A stretch of DNA of 64,000 nucleotides, from the NCBI RefSeq assembly GCF_900172235.1, contig NZ_FWFQ01000003.1:1-64000 (forward strand), in the 5' to 3' direction. This DNA is from Pseudoruegeria aquimaris (GTDB lineage: Bacteria; Pseudomonadota; Alphaproteobacteria; Rhodobacterales; Rhodobacteraceae). This document shows, one piece after another, positions 1 through 9,217 of this stretch (positions are counted from its first letter, which is position 1; every line of letters begins with the position of its first letter). Below the pieces are notes generated by a model that did not search any database, was not told the DNA's origin, and saw nothing but the letters and a program-made list of their open reading frames with translations. The position numbers and the translations under genes are program-made.

Positions 1-188
1 AACGTCCGCGTGGTCAGGACCGTCGACCGAGACCTCTACCGCGAACGCAACAAGGTCGAACGGTTCTTCAATCGTCTCAAACACTTCCGCGGCATCGCAA
101 CGCGATACTTCAAAACCGCAGCAAACTTCCTCGCCGCACTTCACCTCGCTTGCTCAAGGCTCTGGATCAGACATTATGAGTCCACGAC
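1..188 (+). mobile_element. right end of IS5-family-like insertion sequence
   Basis: This is the 3' end of an insertion sequence whose left part lies outside the window. It carries the C-terminus of a DDE transposase that runs to the very end of the element. The element is followed by CTAG at 189-192, which fits the YTAR-type 4-bp target duplication known for the IS5 subgroup. The exact end at 188 is inferred from that CTAG. The terminal inverted repeat cannot be checked because the left end is not in the window. Confidence 0.6.
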
Positions 189-192
189 CTAG
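1..192 (+). CDS. IS5-type transposase, C-terminal fragment (cut by window edge)
   Basis: The frame is open from base 1 and ends at TAG (190-192). It contains the motif RNKVERFFNRLKHFRGIATR, which is the conserved C-terminal region (the Y/RREK-like helix with the catalytic Glu of the DDE triad) of IS5-family transposases such as the IS427 and IS1031 groups. The stop codon lies inside the presumed target-site CTAG, so it would be supplied by the insertion site rather than by the element. The upstream part of the gene is outside the window, so intactness cannot be judged. Confidence 0.75.
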   Translation, partial: NVRVVRTVDRDLYRERNKVERFFNRLKHFRGIATRYFKTAANFLAALHLACSRLWIRHYESTT

Positions 193-800
193 CGGGCGTC
201 GAAAATGTCGGCGAAGAGGTTGCGCTCGTCCTTGCCGTTGCGCGCCTTGCCGTTGGTGCCGGGCTGGTGCGTGCCCACGATGGCGATGGGCGTCGGGAGA
301 TCCTGCTTGGCCTCGGCGCGGATCTGTTCACGCAGGGCATCTGCGGAAATCCGGCGCTGCTCCGAGCGGCTGGGCACGATCCGGCGCGGCGTCACCCGGC
401 GGCCGAAGCGCAGCAGGCGGCGGCGCGGCAGGGCGGGGCCGGTGTAGGTGAGCATCAGCGCGGCCACCATCACGAGGTCGCGCCAGAACTCCACGATGTT
501 GATCTGCCCGGCGGCCACGAAATTGGCCACGAGGCTGGACCAGAACACGTAGTTGGCCAGCAGGAGCGCGGCAAGGCGCATCTGTCGGCCCACGAGGATG
601 AGGAAAGCGGTGAAGAACACGAAGCCCGAGACCGCGGCCACCGCGTATTGCTCGGGCAGAACCGTCGTCATCAGGGCGCGCCCGTTCTCGGAAGGAAGCA
701 CCCCCACCGCGATGGCGATGAAGTAGGATGCGATGATCAGGCGCACCGCCTGATGCCCCGCCTCATCCATCTGAAATCTCTTTTCCACAGGAGCCGACAT
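189..800 (-). CDS. conserved membrane protein of unknown function
   Basis: The protein has 203 residues when started at the ATG at 800, which has a GGGGA ribosome-binding sequence 6 bases upstream; a GTG at 812 is possible but less likely. The N-terminal two thirds hold three to four hydrophobic segments (roughly residues 18-36, 48-66, 70-88 and 100-118). The C-terminal third is a basic, charged, presumably cytoplasmic tail. I do not recognise the family. Its TAG stop lies in the CTAG where the neighbouring insertion sequence begins, so the insertion left the reading frame intact but separates the gene from whatever once lay downstream. Confidence 0.6.
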   Translation of the reverse strand: MSAPVEKRFQMDEAGHQAVRLIIASYFIAIAVGVLPSENGRALMTTVLPEQYAVAAVSGFVFFTAFLILVGRQMRLAALLLANYVFWSSLVANFVAAGQINIVEFWRDLVMVAALMLTYTGPALPRRRLLRFGRRVTPRRIVPSRSEQRRISADALREQIRAEAKQDLPTPIAIVGTHQPGTNGKARNGKDERNLFADIFDAR

Positions 801-812
801 ACCGTTCCCCAC

Positions 813-1040
813 TCAACAAACAGGGCCAGAGATACCCTCTGGCTCACCCATTCTATGAGAGTCGAATGTGGCTGAAAGAAGGGCAAAATTCGCTGAAGCC
901 CGTGCCTTATCAAGACAATTTTGGCCGAATTGAAATTGTTCGCGTGGCAAGAAGGAGCTTTGCGCCCGTAAAACAAGGGCATTTCCCCGGTTCACCGCCT
1001 CGCGCCGAACCGGGAAGATTTATTTCATATTGTCAGGGCC
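813..1040. other. intergenic region with 8-bp inverted repeat
   Basis: This lies between gyrA and the membrane-protein gene. The only clear structure is an 8-bp perfect inverted repeat (986-993 and 1007-1014, 13-base loop) just downstream of gyrA. It lacks a T-tract on the gyrA strand, so calling it a terminator would be weak. No open frame here looks coding. Confidence 0.4.
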
Positions 1041-3794
1041 CTAGCTTTCCGTGGCCGGTGCCTCGGTGCCATCCTCGCCCTGGTCGGCGATCCAGGCCAC
1101 CGAAACGACTCGCTCGCCCTTCGCCGTGTCGAAGACTTTCACCCCGCCGGCGCTGCGCGAGCGGAAGGAAATGCCGTCAACCGGGCAGCGGATCGCTTGC
1201 CCCGCCGAGGTGACGAGCATGATCTGATCGCTTTCCTCGACCGGGAAGCAGGCGACGAGCGGGCCGCCGCGCAGCCCCTTGTCCATCGCCGCGACGCCCT
1301 GGCCGCCACGCCCGCGCACCGGGTAGTCGTGGGAGGAAGAGATCTTGCCCATGCCGCGTTCGGTGATGGTGAGGATCAGGTCTTCCGCCGCCGACATCTC
1401 GGCGTAGCGCTCCTGCGAAAGCTCGCCGCTGACCGCGACGGCCTCCTCGTCGTCGCTCTCCCCGTCGTCGGGCAGCCCGGCGACGGCGCGGCGCATCTTC
1501 AGGTAGGCGGCACGCTCTTCGGAGGTGGCCTCGAAATGGCGGATCACCGACATCGACACCACCTCGTCGTCCTCGGCCAGCCGGATGCCGCGCACCCCCA
1601 CGGAGGCGCGGGAGTTGAACACGCGCACGTCGGTGGTGGGGAAGCGGATCGCGCGGCCCTTGCGGGTGACGAGCATCACGTCATCGTCGTTGGAGCAGAT
1701 GCGCGCGTTGATCAGCCGCATCCCGGCGTTCTCGTCCTCGAACTTCATGGCGATCTTGCCGTTGGATTTCACGTTGGTGAAATCCGAAAGCCGGTTGCGG
1801 CGCACGGTGCCCGCGGAGGTGGCGAAGACGATCTGCAGATCGCCCCAGTCCTTCTCGTCCACGTCCACCGGCATGATCGCCGCGACCGAGACTCCGGGCG
1901 GGATCGGCAGGATGTTGACGATCGCCTTGCCCTTCGCGGTGCGCCCGCCCTGGGGCAGGCGCCACGTCTTGAGCTTGTAGACCATCCCGTCGGTGGTGAA
2001 GAACAGAAGCTGGGTGTGGGTGTTGGCCACGAAGAGCGTGGTCACCACGTCCTCTTCCTTGGTGGCCATGCCCGAAAGCCCCTTGCCGCCCCGCCGCTGG
2101 GCGCGGAAATCCGCCAGCGGCGTGCGCTTGATGTAGCCGCCGGAGGTCACGGTGACGACCATGTCCTCCTGCTCGATGAGATCCTCGTCGTCCATGTCGC
2201 CGGACCAGTCGACGATCTCGGTGCGCCGCGGCACGGCGAACTGGGCCTTCACCTCGCGCAGCTCGTCGGCGATGATGCCCATGATCCGGTCGCGCGAGCG
2301 CAGGATCTCGAGGTATTCGCGGATCTTCGCGGCCAGCTCCTGCAGCTCGTCGGTGACTTCCTTCACCCCCATCGCCGTGAGGCGCTGCAGGCGCAGATCG
2401 AGGATCGCGCGGGCCTGGGCCTCGGAGAGGTTGTAGGTGCCGTCCTCGTTCATCGTGTGGGTCGGATCGTCGATCAGCTGGATGTATTCGGCGATGTCCT
2501 GCGCCGGCCAGCGGCGCGTCATCAGCTTCTCGCGGGCCTCGGCCGGATCGGCGGAGGCGCGGATCGTGGCCACCACTTCATCCACGTTGGAGACCGCCAC
2601 GGCGAGGCCGCAGAGGATGTGGCTGCGCTCCCGCGCCTTGCGCAGATCGAAGGCCGTGCGCCGGGCCACCACTTCCTCGCGGAAGGCCACGAAGGCGGTG
2701 AGGAAGCCGCGCAGGGTCAGCTGCTCGGGGCGGCCGCCGTTGAGCGCCAGCATGTTGCAGCCGAAGGAGGTCTGCATCGGGGTGAAGCGGAATAGCTGGT
2801 TGAGCACCACCTCGGGGGTGGCGTCGCGTTTCAGCTCGATCACCACGCGCACGCCCACGCGGTCGGATTCGTCCTGGATGTGGGCGATGCCCTCCAGCTT
2901 CTTGTCGCGCACCATCTCGGCGATCTTCTCGATCATCGTGGCCTTGTTCACCTGGTAGGGGATCTCGTCCACGACGATGGCGTAACGGTCCTTGCGGATT
3001 TCTTCCACACGCGTCTTGGCGCGCATGATCACCGAGCCGCGCCCCTCAAGGTAGGCTTTGCGCGCGCCGGAGCGGCCCAGCATGATGCCCCCGGTGGGGA
3101 AATCGGGGCCGGGCACGTAATCCATCAGCTGCTCGCTGGTCAGATCCGGATCCTCGATCAGCGCCAGAGTGGCGTCCACCACCTCGCCGAGGTTGTGCGG
3201 CGGAATGTTGGTGGCCATGCCCACGGCGATGCCGCCGGCCCCGTTCACCAGCATGTTCGGATAGCGCGCCGGCAGAACCGTCGGCTCCTGGTCCTTGCCG
3301 TCGTAGTTGTCCTGGAAGTCGACCGTCTCTTTCTCGATGTCGGCCAGCAGCGCCGCCGCCGGCTTGTCCATCCGCACCTCGGTGTAACGCATGGCCGCCG
3401 GGTTGTCGCCGTCCATCGAGCCGAAGTTGCCCTGGCCGTCCAGAAGCGGCAGCGACATGGAGAAATCCTGCGCCATCCGCACCAGCGCGTCATAGATCGC
3501 GCTGTCGCCGTGGGGGTGGTATTTACCCATCACGTCACCCACCGGGCGGGCGGACTTGCGGTAGGGCTTGTCATGGGTGTTGCCGGTCTCGTGCATGGCG
3601 TAGAGGATGCGCCGGTGCACGGGCTTGAGCCCGTCGCGCAGATCGGGGATCGCGCGGCTCACGATCACGCTCATTGCATAATCGAGATAGGAAGAACGCA
3701 TCTCGTCGGTGATCGAGACGACAGGGCCATCGTAGGAGGGCCGCTGAGGCGCGTTTTCTTTCTCGTTTTCGGGGGGTTGCGGGGTGTCGTTCAC
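1041..3794 (-). CDS. gyrA: DNA gyrase subunit A
   Basis: This is the 917-residue A subunit of the type II topoisomerase that introduces negative supercoils; it forms an A2B2 complex with GyrB in the cytoplasm. The breakage-reunion domain comes first, with the catalytic tyrosine in AAMRYTEV (about Tyr137). The quinolone-determining stretch reads [10 protein letters not shown], so both classical resistance positions (Ser98 and Asp102 here, Ser83 and Asp87 in E. coli) keep the sensitive residue. The C-terminal beta-pinwheel contains the GyrA box QRRGGKG needed for DNA wrapping. The start is a GTG at 3794, chosen because the N-terminus that follows matches the usual alphaproteobacterial one. It is a stand-alone gene. 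Confidence 0.97.
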   Translation of the reverse strand: MNDTPQPPENEKENAPQRPSYDGPVVSITDEMRSSYLDYAMSVIVSRAIPDLRDGLKPVHRRILYAMHETGNTHDKPYRKSARPVGDVMGKYHPHGDSAIYDALVRMAQDFSMSLPLLDGQGNFGSMDGDNPAAMRYTEVRMDKPAAALLADIEKETVDFQDNYDGKDQEPTVLPARYPNMLVNGAGGIAVGMATNIPPHNLGEVVDATLALIEDPDLTSEQLMDYVPGPDFPTGGIMLGRSGARKAYLEGRGSVIMRAKTRVEEIRKDRYAIVVDEIPYQVNKATMIEKIAEMVRDKKLEGIAHIQDESDRVGVRVVIELKRDATPEVVLNQLFRFTPMQTSFGCNMLALNGGRPEQLTLRGFLTAFVAFREEVVARRTAFDLRKARERSHILCGLAVAVSNVDEVVATIRASADPAEAREKLMTRRWPAQDIAEYIQLIDDPTHTMNEDGTYNLSEAQARAILDLRLQRLTAMGVKEVTDELQELAAKIREYLEILRSRDRIMGIIADELREVKAQFAVPRRTEIVDWSGDMDDEDLIEQEDMVVTVTSGGYIKRTPLADFRAQRRGGKGLSGMATKEEDVVTTLFVANTHTQLLFFTTDGMVYKLKTWRLPQGGRTAKGKAIVNILPIPPGVSVAAIMPVDVDEKDWGDLQIVFATSAGTVRRNRLSDFTNVKSNGKIAMKFEDENAGMRLINARICSNDDDVMLVTRKGRAIRFPTTDVRVFNSRASVGVRGIRLAEDDEVVSMSVIRHFEATSEERAAYLKMRRAVAGLPDDGESDDEEAVAVSGELSQERYAEMSAAEDLILTITERGMGKISSSHDYPVRGRGGQGVAAMDKGLRGGPLVACFPVEESDQIMLVTSAGQAIRCPVDGISFRSRSAGGVKVFDTAKGERVVSVAWIADQGEDGTEAPATES

Positions 3795-3989
3795 TTAAGG
3801 CACCGCTCTGTTCTTGTTATACCAGATTTAGTTGCGCGCAGTATATACGGTGCGGGATATGGGGTGCAATGGCGGATGTGAAATGCGCGTGGCACTCCCG
3901 GCTCACGGCTGCTAACAAATTGTTTTCATTGCCTGTTCAGAGTTCTGTGGCAAACTCGATCCATGGAAACCGAAAAGGAAAGGACAGCC

Positions 3990-4259
3990 ATGGAAAAATC
4001 CGAGACCGCCCTGATGCTCAAAGGCTACGGGCTGACGACGGCCGAGATGTTCTATCACATGCCCGATCACCCCCACGTGCTGAACAGCTTCATCTGGCAG
4101 AAATACGATCTCGCGCCCGATTACCCGGAGCTCTTCAAGTTCATCGAATTCTGGCAGGAAGAGATCGACGGCCCGCTGCATTCGGTGCGCTTCACTCACC
4201 GCAAGCTGATCTCGCCGGGCGAGTGGCGCAACGTGACGGGGGAGTTCACCGTCCACTGA
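3990..4259 (+). CDS. usg: Usg family protein
   Basis: This 89-residue acidic protein matches the alphaproteobacterial Usg family, recognisable by the LMLKGYGLTTAEM segment and the FIWQKYD and LHSVRFTHRKL segments. The family was first noted next to trp genes in rhizobia and has no established biochemical role. The ATG at 3990 is preferred over the in-frame ATG at 3963 because an AGGAAAGGA ribosome-binding sequence lies directly upstream of it. It is transcribed divergently from gyrA and followed by a palindromic repeat. Family assignment is confident, function is unknown. Confidence 0.8.
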   Translation: MEKSETALMLKGYGLTTAEMFYHMPDHPHVLNSFIWQKYDLAPDYPELFKFIEFWQEEIDGPLHSVRFTHRKLISPGEWRNVTGEFTVH

Positions 4260-4278
4260 ACGCCGCTTCCTCTCGCGT

Positions 4279-4313
4279 GAAATACCTCGGGGGTGCGGGG
4301 GCAGCGCCCCCGC
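4279..4313 (+). repeat. dispersed palindromic repeat, copy 1
   Basis: The copy has the core GAAATACCTCGGGGG (4279-4293) followed by a perfect 8-bp G/C hairpin (4295-4302 with 4306-4313, loop AGC). The same arrangement occurs at 17535-17566 and 53712-53762. It lies between usg and the convergent ornithine cyclodeaminase gene. Confidence 0.6.
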
Positions 4314-4455
4314 GTTTGGTGGTCGCGAGGCCGGGGGCAACGGCGCCCGTCCGGTCCGGCGCCCCGCACCGGAGGCGTGCAAACCTTCGGCGGAGAAGTG
4401 CCGGGTCGGTCGACGGCTCCTGCCGCCTTCTCAAGCCAGTGCGTGCGCCGCAACC

Positions 4456-5529
4456 TCAGGCCGCCGCCTCCGGGCGGGCGCGTTGCAGCATCCCGAAGAG
4501 ATCGCGCGGATCGTCCGGGTCCGCGAGCATGTCCAGTTGCTCGAACAGCGCGGTGCCTTCGAGCCGGTCGCGCACGTAGCGCAGCGCGGAGAAATCCTCG
4601 ATCGCGAAGCCCACGCTGTCAAAGAGCGTGATCTGACTCTCCGAACGCCGGCCGGGCCGGGCGCCCGTGATGACCTGCCACAGCTCGGTGACCTCGAAAT
4701 CCTCCGGCATCTGCTGGATCTCGCCCTCGATGCGGGTCTGCGGCGGATATTCCACGAAAACGTCGGCGCGGGTGAGGATGTCCCTGTGCAGTTCCGTCTT
4801 GCCGGGGCAGTCGCCGCCGATGGCGTTGATGTGCACGCCGGCGCCGACCATGTTGTCGGTCAGGATGGTGGCGTTCTGCTTGTCGGCGGTGCAGGTGGTG
4901 ATGATCTCCGCCCCCTCCATCGCCTCTTCGGGCGAAGCGCAGCTGGTGACGGAAATGCCGAGCCCGCGCAGGTTGGCGGCGCATTTCGCGGTGGCGGCGG
5001 GGTCGATGTCGTAGAGGCGCACGTGTTCGAGGCCGATGATCGCCTTCATCGCCAGGGTCTGAAATTCCGACTGGGCACCATTGCCGATCATCGCCATGGT
5101 CTTCGCGCCCCTCGGGGCCAGGTGGCGGGCGGCCATGGCCGAGGTGGCGGCGGTGCGCAGGGCGGTGAGGATCGTCATTTCCGACAGCAGCACCGGGTAG
5201 CCGGTGCCCACGTCGGCGAGCAGCCCGAAGGCGGTGACGGTCTGAAGGCCCTCCTTGGTGTTCTTGGGGTGGCCGTTGACGTATTTGAATCCGTAGACCT
5301 CGCCGTCTGAGGTGGGCATGAGTTCGATCACGCCCTCGGCGGAATGGGAGGCGACGCGCGGCGTCTTGTCGAAGAGTTCCCAGCGGCGGAAATCGGCCTC
5401 CACGTAATCGGCCAGTTCGCGCAGGAAGCGCTCGATGCCGACGTGATGCACAAGCTTCATCATGTTGTCGACGCTGACGAAGGGCACGTAGGCGAGGGGC
5501 GAGGGGGCGATGGAAGACGGCTTGGTCAT
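4456..5529 (-). CDS. ocd: ornithine cyclodeaminase
   Basis: The protein has 357 residues and belongs to the ornithine cyclodeaminase/mu-crystallin family. It is predicted to convert L-ornithine to L-proline and ammonia using tightly bound NAD. A substrate-binding FKYVNGHPKN segment lies near residue 81, an LRTAATSA helix near 124, and the Rossmann-fold motif IGNGAQSEFQ at about 148-157. The family's usual length is about 330-360. It is the last gene of an arginase-ctlX-ocd operon and its start overlaps the end of the upstream gene by 4 bases, so the three are probably co-translated. The context supports ornithine as substrate over the family's other substrates. Confidence 0.9.
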   Translation of the reverse strand: MTKPSSIAPSPLAYVPFVSVDNMMKLVHHVGIERFLRELADYVEADFRRWELFDKTPRVASHSAEGVIELMPTSDGEVYGFKYVNGHPKNTKEGLQTVTAFGLLADVGTGYPVLLSEMTILTALRTAATSAMAARHLAPRGAKTMAMIGNGAQSEFQTLAMKAIIGLEHVRLYDIDPAATAKCAANLRGLGISVTSCASPEEAMEGAEIITTCTADKQNATILTDNMVGAGVHINAIGGDCPGKTELHRDILTRADVFVEYPPQTRIEGEIQQMPEDFEVTELWQVITGARPGRRSESQITLFDSVGFAIEDFSALRYVRDRLEGTALFEQLDMLADPDDPRDLFGMLQRARPEAAA

Positions 5530-6467
5530 GCGGCTGTCCTGTCTGAATGTGTCACGCGGGGTGAGAGGTGGATGCCGGCGATCATGCAGCGCACGGAGCC
5601 ACCGGCGGTTTCGATCGTGGGGATGTCCAGGGGCAGGATGCGGGCGTGGGCCTCGATCCTGGCCGTCTGGGCGGGGGTGAGCGAGGCCACGGCGCGCGCG
5701 GACATGGCCAGCACCGGGCCGGCCGCGCCTTCCAGTTCGATCGCGTTGCCGGCGAAGGCGCGGACCTGGGCCTCGCTGAGCGCGATCACTTCGCGGCCGG
5801 TTTCCTGTAGCCGGGCGCGCACGTCCTCACGCCGGGCGGGATCGGTGATCAGCTCGAGGCCCACGAGGGCCACGCGGCTGCCCACCGCCATCATCACGTT
5901 GGTGTGGTAGACGGCGCACCCCCGGCTGTCGGCGGCGTGGAAGGCCATGGGCTCGTAGTTGAACTGCGTGCAGAAGCGTTCGAGGATTACCGGGTCGGCC
6001 CGGTTGGAGCGGGCGGCATAGGCCACGCGCCCGACGTGATCGAGCACCATGGCGCCGGTGCCTTCCAGCGCCAGCCCATCCTGTTCCAGCCCCGAGAAAT
6101 CGATCACGTCCTGTACCCGGTAGCGGGCCTTCAGCATCTCGATGACGTCCCAGCGGCGTTCGCGGCGCCGGTTCGGGGCGAACATAGGGTAGATCGCCAC
6201 GTGGCCGCCGGCATGGGTGGAGAACCAGTTGTTCGGAAACACCGAATCCGGGGTCTGGTCGGTATCGTCGCGGAAGACGTGCACGGTGATCCCTTCCGCG
6301 CGCAGCCGGGCCACCGCGTCGTCGAACTCCCGCGCCGCCCGTGCGGCCACGTCCTGCGGCGGCGCCGAGGCGAAGGTCTGGAAGGCGTTGTCGCCGGCCG
6401 TTTCGGGGTTGGACCGGAAGCGGCCGGGCCGGATCATCACGACGGCCCTGGGTGCCTGCACCGACAT
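5526..6467 (-). CDS. ctlX: CtlX-type citrulline/arginine hydrolase (amidinotransferase fold)
   Basis: This 313-residue protein has the guanidino-modifying (arginine deiminase/DDAH/amidinotransferase) fold and most resembles the CtlX citrulline-utilisation hydrolases. Visible elements are DSVFPNNWFSTH near residue 79, the acidic ALEGTGAMVLDH stretch, and the probable nucleophile Cys294 in GGSVRCMIAGIHL. By the known role of CtlX it would hydrolyse citrulline to ornithine; the exact substrate is inferred. The start at 6467 is fixed by a one-base overlap with the arginase stop. Its place between arginase and ornithine cyclodeaminase suggests that it feeds ornithine into proline. A dimethylargininase-like activity is the main alternative. 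Confidence 0.75.
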   Translation of the reverse strand: MSVQAPRAVVMIRPGRFRSNPETAGDNAFQTFASAPPQDVAARAAREFDDAVARLRAEGITVHVFRDDTDQTPDSVFPNNWFSTHAGGHVAIYPMFAPNRRRERRWDVIEMLKARYRVQDVIDFSGLEQDGLALEGTGAMVLDHVGRVAYAARSNRADPVILERFCTQFNYEPMAFHAADSRGCAVYHTNVMMAVGSRVALVGLELITDPARREDVRARLQETGREVIALSEAQVRAFAGNAIELEGAAGPVLAMSARAVASLTPAQTARIEAHARILPLDIPTIETAGGSVRCMIAGIHLSPRVTHSDRTAA

Positions 6468-7393
6468 CAGAAGCTCCGCGTCGGACGGTCGAAGACCCGG
6501 CGCCCCATGAGCGAGGCGGCGAGATCGACCATGAGCTTCGCGGTGCGGCCGCGCTCGTCGAGGAAGGGGTTCAGCTCCACCAGGTCCAGCGAGCACACGA
6601 GGCCGGAATCGTGGAGGTGCTCCATCACGAGATGCGCCTCGCGCACCGTGGCGCCGCCCGGCACCGTCGTGCCCACGGCGGGCGCGACCGAAGGATCGAG
6701 GAAATCGACGTCCAGCGAGACGTGCAGCAGGCCGTTGGCCGCGCGCACGCGCTCGAGGAAGGCCGCGAGCGGGCGGGCGATGCCGTTCTCGTCGATGTCG
6801 CGCATGTCGTGGACCGTCATGCCGCTGCCCTGCAGGGCTTCGTTCTCGGCGCGGTCCACCGAGCGGATGCCCATGAGGCAGATGTTTTCCCCCGGCACGA
6901 TGGCGGGCAGGGGCGGGAAGGCCGAAAACCCCTCGCGGCCGGTCACGTAGCCCAAGGGCGTGCCGTGCAGGTTGCCGGAATCGGTGGTGTCGGGGGTGTG
7001 GTAGTCGGTGTGCGCATCCAGCCAGAGCACGAACAGCGGCCGGCCGACGGCCTTGGCATGGGCCGCGACCCCGGCCACGCTTCCGAGCGAGAGGCTGTGA
7101 TCGCCACCCAGGAAAATCGGGAAACCTTCGCCCATGGCCTCGGTGGCGGCGGCCATCAGGGTTTTCGTCCAGCCCACGGTGCGCGCGAGCTCGTGCACGG
7201 CCGGGTTTGACGGGGCAGGCACCTCGACCTGGGCGGGAGCGAGATTGCCGCGGTCGATCAACCCGTGGCCCAGATCGGTGAGCGCCTCGGCCAGCCCGGC
7301 GGTGCGGTAGGCGTCGGGGCCCATGAGGCAGCCCTTGCGGCGTTTTCCGCTGTCGACCGGGGCGCCGATGAGAATGCAGGTCTTCGGTGTCAT
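6467..7393 (-). CDS. rocF: arginase
   Basis: The protein has 308 residues and is a ureohydrolase that should hydrolyse L-arginine to L-ornithine and urea with a binuclear manganese centre. All metal-ligand motifs are present: GGDHS (His99), DAHTDYH (Asp126, His128, Asp130) and SLDVDFLDP (Asp228, Asp230). The GVVGTTVPGG-type loop also fits arginase better than agmatinase. It opens the operon with ctlX and ocd and is transcribed away from an Lrp-type regulator. The ATG at 7393 gives the standard N-terminus ILIGAPVDSG. Confidence 0.92.
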   Translation of the reverse strand: MTPKTCILIGAPVDSGKRRKGCLMGPDAYRTAGLAEALTDLGHGLIDRGNLAPAQVEVPAPSNPAVHELARTVGWTKTLMAAATEAMGEGFPIFLGGDHSLSLGSVAGVAAHAKAVGRPLFVLWLDAHTDYHTPDTTDSGNLHGTPLGYVTGREGFSAFPPLPAIVPGENICLMGIRSVDRAENEALQGSGMTVHDMRDIDENGIARPLAAFLERVRAANGLLHVSLDVDFLDPSVAPAVGTTVPGGATVREAHLVMEHLHDSGLVCSLDLVELNPFLDERGRTAKLMVDLAASLMGRRVFDRPTRSF

Positions 7394-7477
7394 GTGCAGT
7401 GATTCCGGTTGTTTTCCCAGAACTGCGCCCGAAACGGGGTGGATTCCAGCCATCAAAATGCTTAGACCGGAAGGCAA

Positions 7478-7942
7478 ATGGTCAAAATGTCGGGGAGGGT
7501 GATCGTTTTGGACAAAGTGGATCTGGAGCTGATTTCCGCCTTGCGCCGGGATGCGCGGGCCTCGCTTTCGGAGCTGGCCCAGAAGCTCGGCCTGTCGCGC
7601 ACCACGGTGCGCGCGCGCATGGAACGGCTTGCCGCCAGCGGCGAGATCCTCGGCTTCACGGTGGTGCTGAAGGAAGATGTGGCCGATCACCCGGTGCGGG
7701 GGTTGATGATGCTGGGCATCGAGGGGCGCGGGGCCGACAGGATCGTGCGCCAGCTCAACGGAATGCCCGCCGTGCAGGCGATCCATACGACCAACGGGAA
7801 ATGGGATCTGGTGCTGGAACTCGGCACGCCGTCGCTGGAGGCGCTGGACGCGGTGCTCTCCCAGATCCGCCGCTTCGACGGCGTCGTCACGAGCGAGACC
7901 AACCTGCTGCTGGCCACCCGGAAATCGGCGAAGATCCGCTAG
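7478..7942 (+). CDS. Lrp/AsnC family transcriptional regulator
   Basis: This 154-residue regulator has an N-terminal winged helix-turn-helix (LSELAQKLGLSRTTVRARME at about 30-49) and a C-terminal RAM/AsnC ligand-binding domain. It is divergent from the arginase operon across an 84-base gap, the usual arrangement for an amino-acid-responsive regulator of arginine or ornithine catabolism; that target is inferred. The true start is uncertain: ATG at 7478, ATG at 7487 and GTG at 7499 are all in frame, and a GGAAGG lies just before the first. Its last 4 bases overlap the convergent dsbB. Confidence 0.88.
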   Translation: MVKMSGRVIVLDKVDLELISALRRDARASLSELAQKLGLSRTTVRARMERLAASGEILGFTVVLKEDVADHPVRGLMMLGIEGRGADRIVRQLNGMPAVQAIHTTNGKWDLVLELGTPSLEALDAVLSQIRRFDGVVTSETNLLLATRKSAKIR

Positions 7943-8409
7943 CGGCTTTCCGGCGCCCGGAAGGCGGCGATCCAGAGCGCGCAGAGCGCGAAGGAGAACA
8001 GCGCGTTCCAGCCCGCCATGCTGATGCCGAAGAGCGCCCAGGCGATCTCGTCGCACATCACGATGTCGGCCGTTCCGGCGGTGGAGAGCAGGTCTGCCCC
8101 CGACAGGCCCGAAAGCCCGCCGCCGCTGCCCGTGCAGGAGGCCGGGCCTTCCCACCAGCCTTGCTCCACGCCCGCATGGAAGACGCCGATGGCGCCGGTG
8201 GTGAAGGCGGCGAGCGCGCCCAGCAGCGTCCAGACCCTCTGGCCGAAGGCCAGCAGCGCGGCGCCGAACAGGATGGCGGCGGCATGGGGCCAGCGCTGCC
8301 AGAGGCACATCTTGCAGGGCGCGTAGCCCATGAACTGGAAGCCGAAGGCGCCGATCAGCAGGGCAGCGGAGCCGGCGGCGGCGATCAGGCCGAGCGTTTT
8401 GCGGGTCAT
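7939..8409 (-). CDS. dsbB: disulfide bond formation protein B
   Basis: This 156-residue inner-membrane protein has four hydrophobic segments and two cysteine pairs. Cys32-Cys35 sit in PCKMCLWQRW, and Cys92 and Cys119 sit in the second periplasmic loop. This matches DsbB, which reoxidises DsbA and passes electrons to quinone. The CxxC followed by WQRWPH is diagnostic. The gene overlaps the upstream yqaA-like gene by 4 bases, so the two are probably co-transcribed. Confidence 0.92.
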   Translation of the reverse strand: MTRKTLGLIAAAGSAALLIGAFGFQFMGYAPCKMCLWQRWPHAAAILFGAALLAFGQRVWTLLGALAAFTTGAIGVFHAGVEQGWWEGPASCTGSGGGLSGLSGADLLSTAGTADIVMCDEIAWALFGISMAGWNALFSFALCALWIAAFRAPESR

Positions 8410-8984
8410 AGGTATTTCACCAGGTAGAAGCCCCCGATCAGCAGGATCACCGCGAGGGTGAAGACGAGGCCGAGGCGGCGCTCGATGAACTCCCGGATGG
8501 GGGGGCCGAATTTCCAGAGAAGCGCGGCCACGATGTAGAAGCGCAGACCGCGCGCGATGAGGCTTGCGATGGCGAACACGGGCAGGGAAAGCCCGGTCGC
8601 GCCGGACAGGATGGTGATGACCTTGAAGGGGAAGGGCGTCACCCCGGCCACGAGCACGGCCCAGGGGCCGTAGGCGTTGTAGCGCTCGGCGAAGGAGTCA
8701 AACAGCACGTCCTTGCCGTAGAAGGCGAGCACCGGCTGGCCGACGCTGTCCCACAGGTAGGCGCCGATGAAATAGCCGAAGAGCCCGCCGAGCACGCTGG
8801 AGATCATGGCGATGCCGGCGATCAGCCAGGCCCGGCTGGGGCGGGCGAGGATCATCGGGATCATCAGCACGTCCGGCGGGATCGGAAAGACGGAGCTCTC
8901 CACGAAGGCCACGATCGCCAGCGCCCAGAGCGCATAGCGGCTCTCGGCCAGCGAAATCGTCCAATCGTAAAGGCGCCTGATCAT
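8406..8984 (-). CDS. YqaA/DedA-type membrane protein (VTT domain)
   Basis: The protein has 192 residues. It is a polytopic membrane protein of the SNARE-associated/VTT (DedA) superfamily, YqaA branch. Typical features are the FVESSVFPIPPDV segment near residue 26, a glycine-rich LGGLFGYFIG segment, and VAGVTPFPFKVITILSG near residue 120. DedA-type proteins act in lipid flippase and envelope homeostasis; the substrate here is unknown. The ATG at 8984 is preferred over the longer frame from 9038 because AGGAACAG precedes it. It is upstream of and overlaps dsbB. Confidence 0.85.
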   Translation of the reverse strand: MIRRLYDWTISLAESRYALWALAIVAFVESSVFPIPPDVLMIPMILARPSRAWLIAGIAMISSVLGGLFGYFIGAYLWDSVGQPVLAFYGKDVLFDSFAERYNAYGPWAVLVAGVTPFPFKVITILSGATGLSLPVFAIASLIARGLRFYIVAALLWKFGPPIREFIERRLGLVFTLAVILLIGGFYLVKYL

Positions 8985-9131
8985 CTGTTCCTGCTCTCGG
9001 GCTGAAGGGGCGGAAGGGGTGGGTTCATCCACCACCAATCTGCTGCAACGTCAAGGCAGCGCAAAGGGATAGGCGTGGGCAATTTTGGGCTGGACGGAGC
9101 AATTGGCCGGGGCTATCCCTGCGCCTGGAGC

Positions 9132-9217
9132 GCCCGAGTGGTGGAATGGTAGACACAGGGGATTCAAAATCCCCCGGCCTCACGGCCTTGTCGGTTCGAG
9201 TCCGACCTCGGGTACCA
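9132..9217 (+). tRNA. tRNA-Leu (anticodon CAA)
   Basis: A complete class II tRNA with the CCA end encoded at 9215-9217. The acceptor strands GCCCGAG and CTCGGGT pair with a terminal G-U. The anticodon stem GGGGA/TCCCC encloses the loop TTCAAAA, giving anticodon CAA at 9165-9167. A variable arm and the GGTTCGAGTCC T-arm follow. It should read UUG codons. Confidence 0.97.

Noticed and set aside
986-1014. Terminator for gyrA
   Set aside because: The 8-bp hairpin has no T-tract on the gyrA strand, so it is only noted as an inverted repeat.
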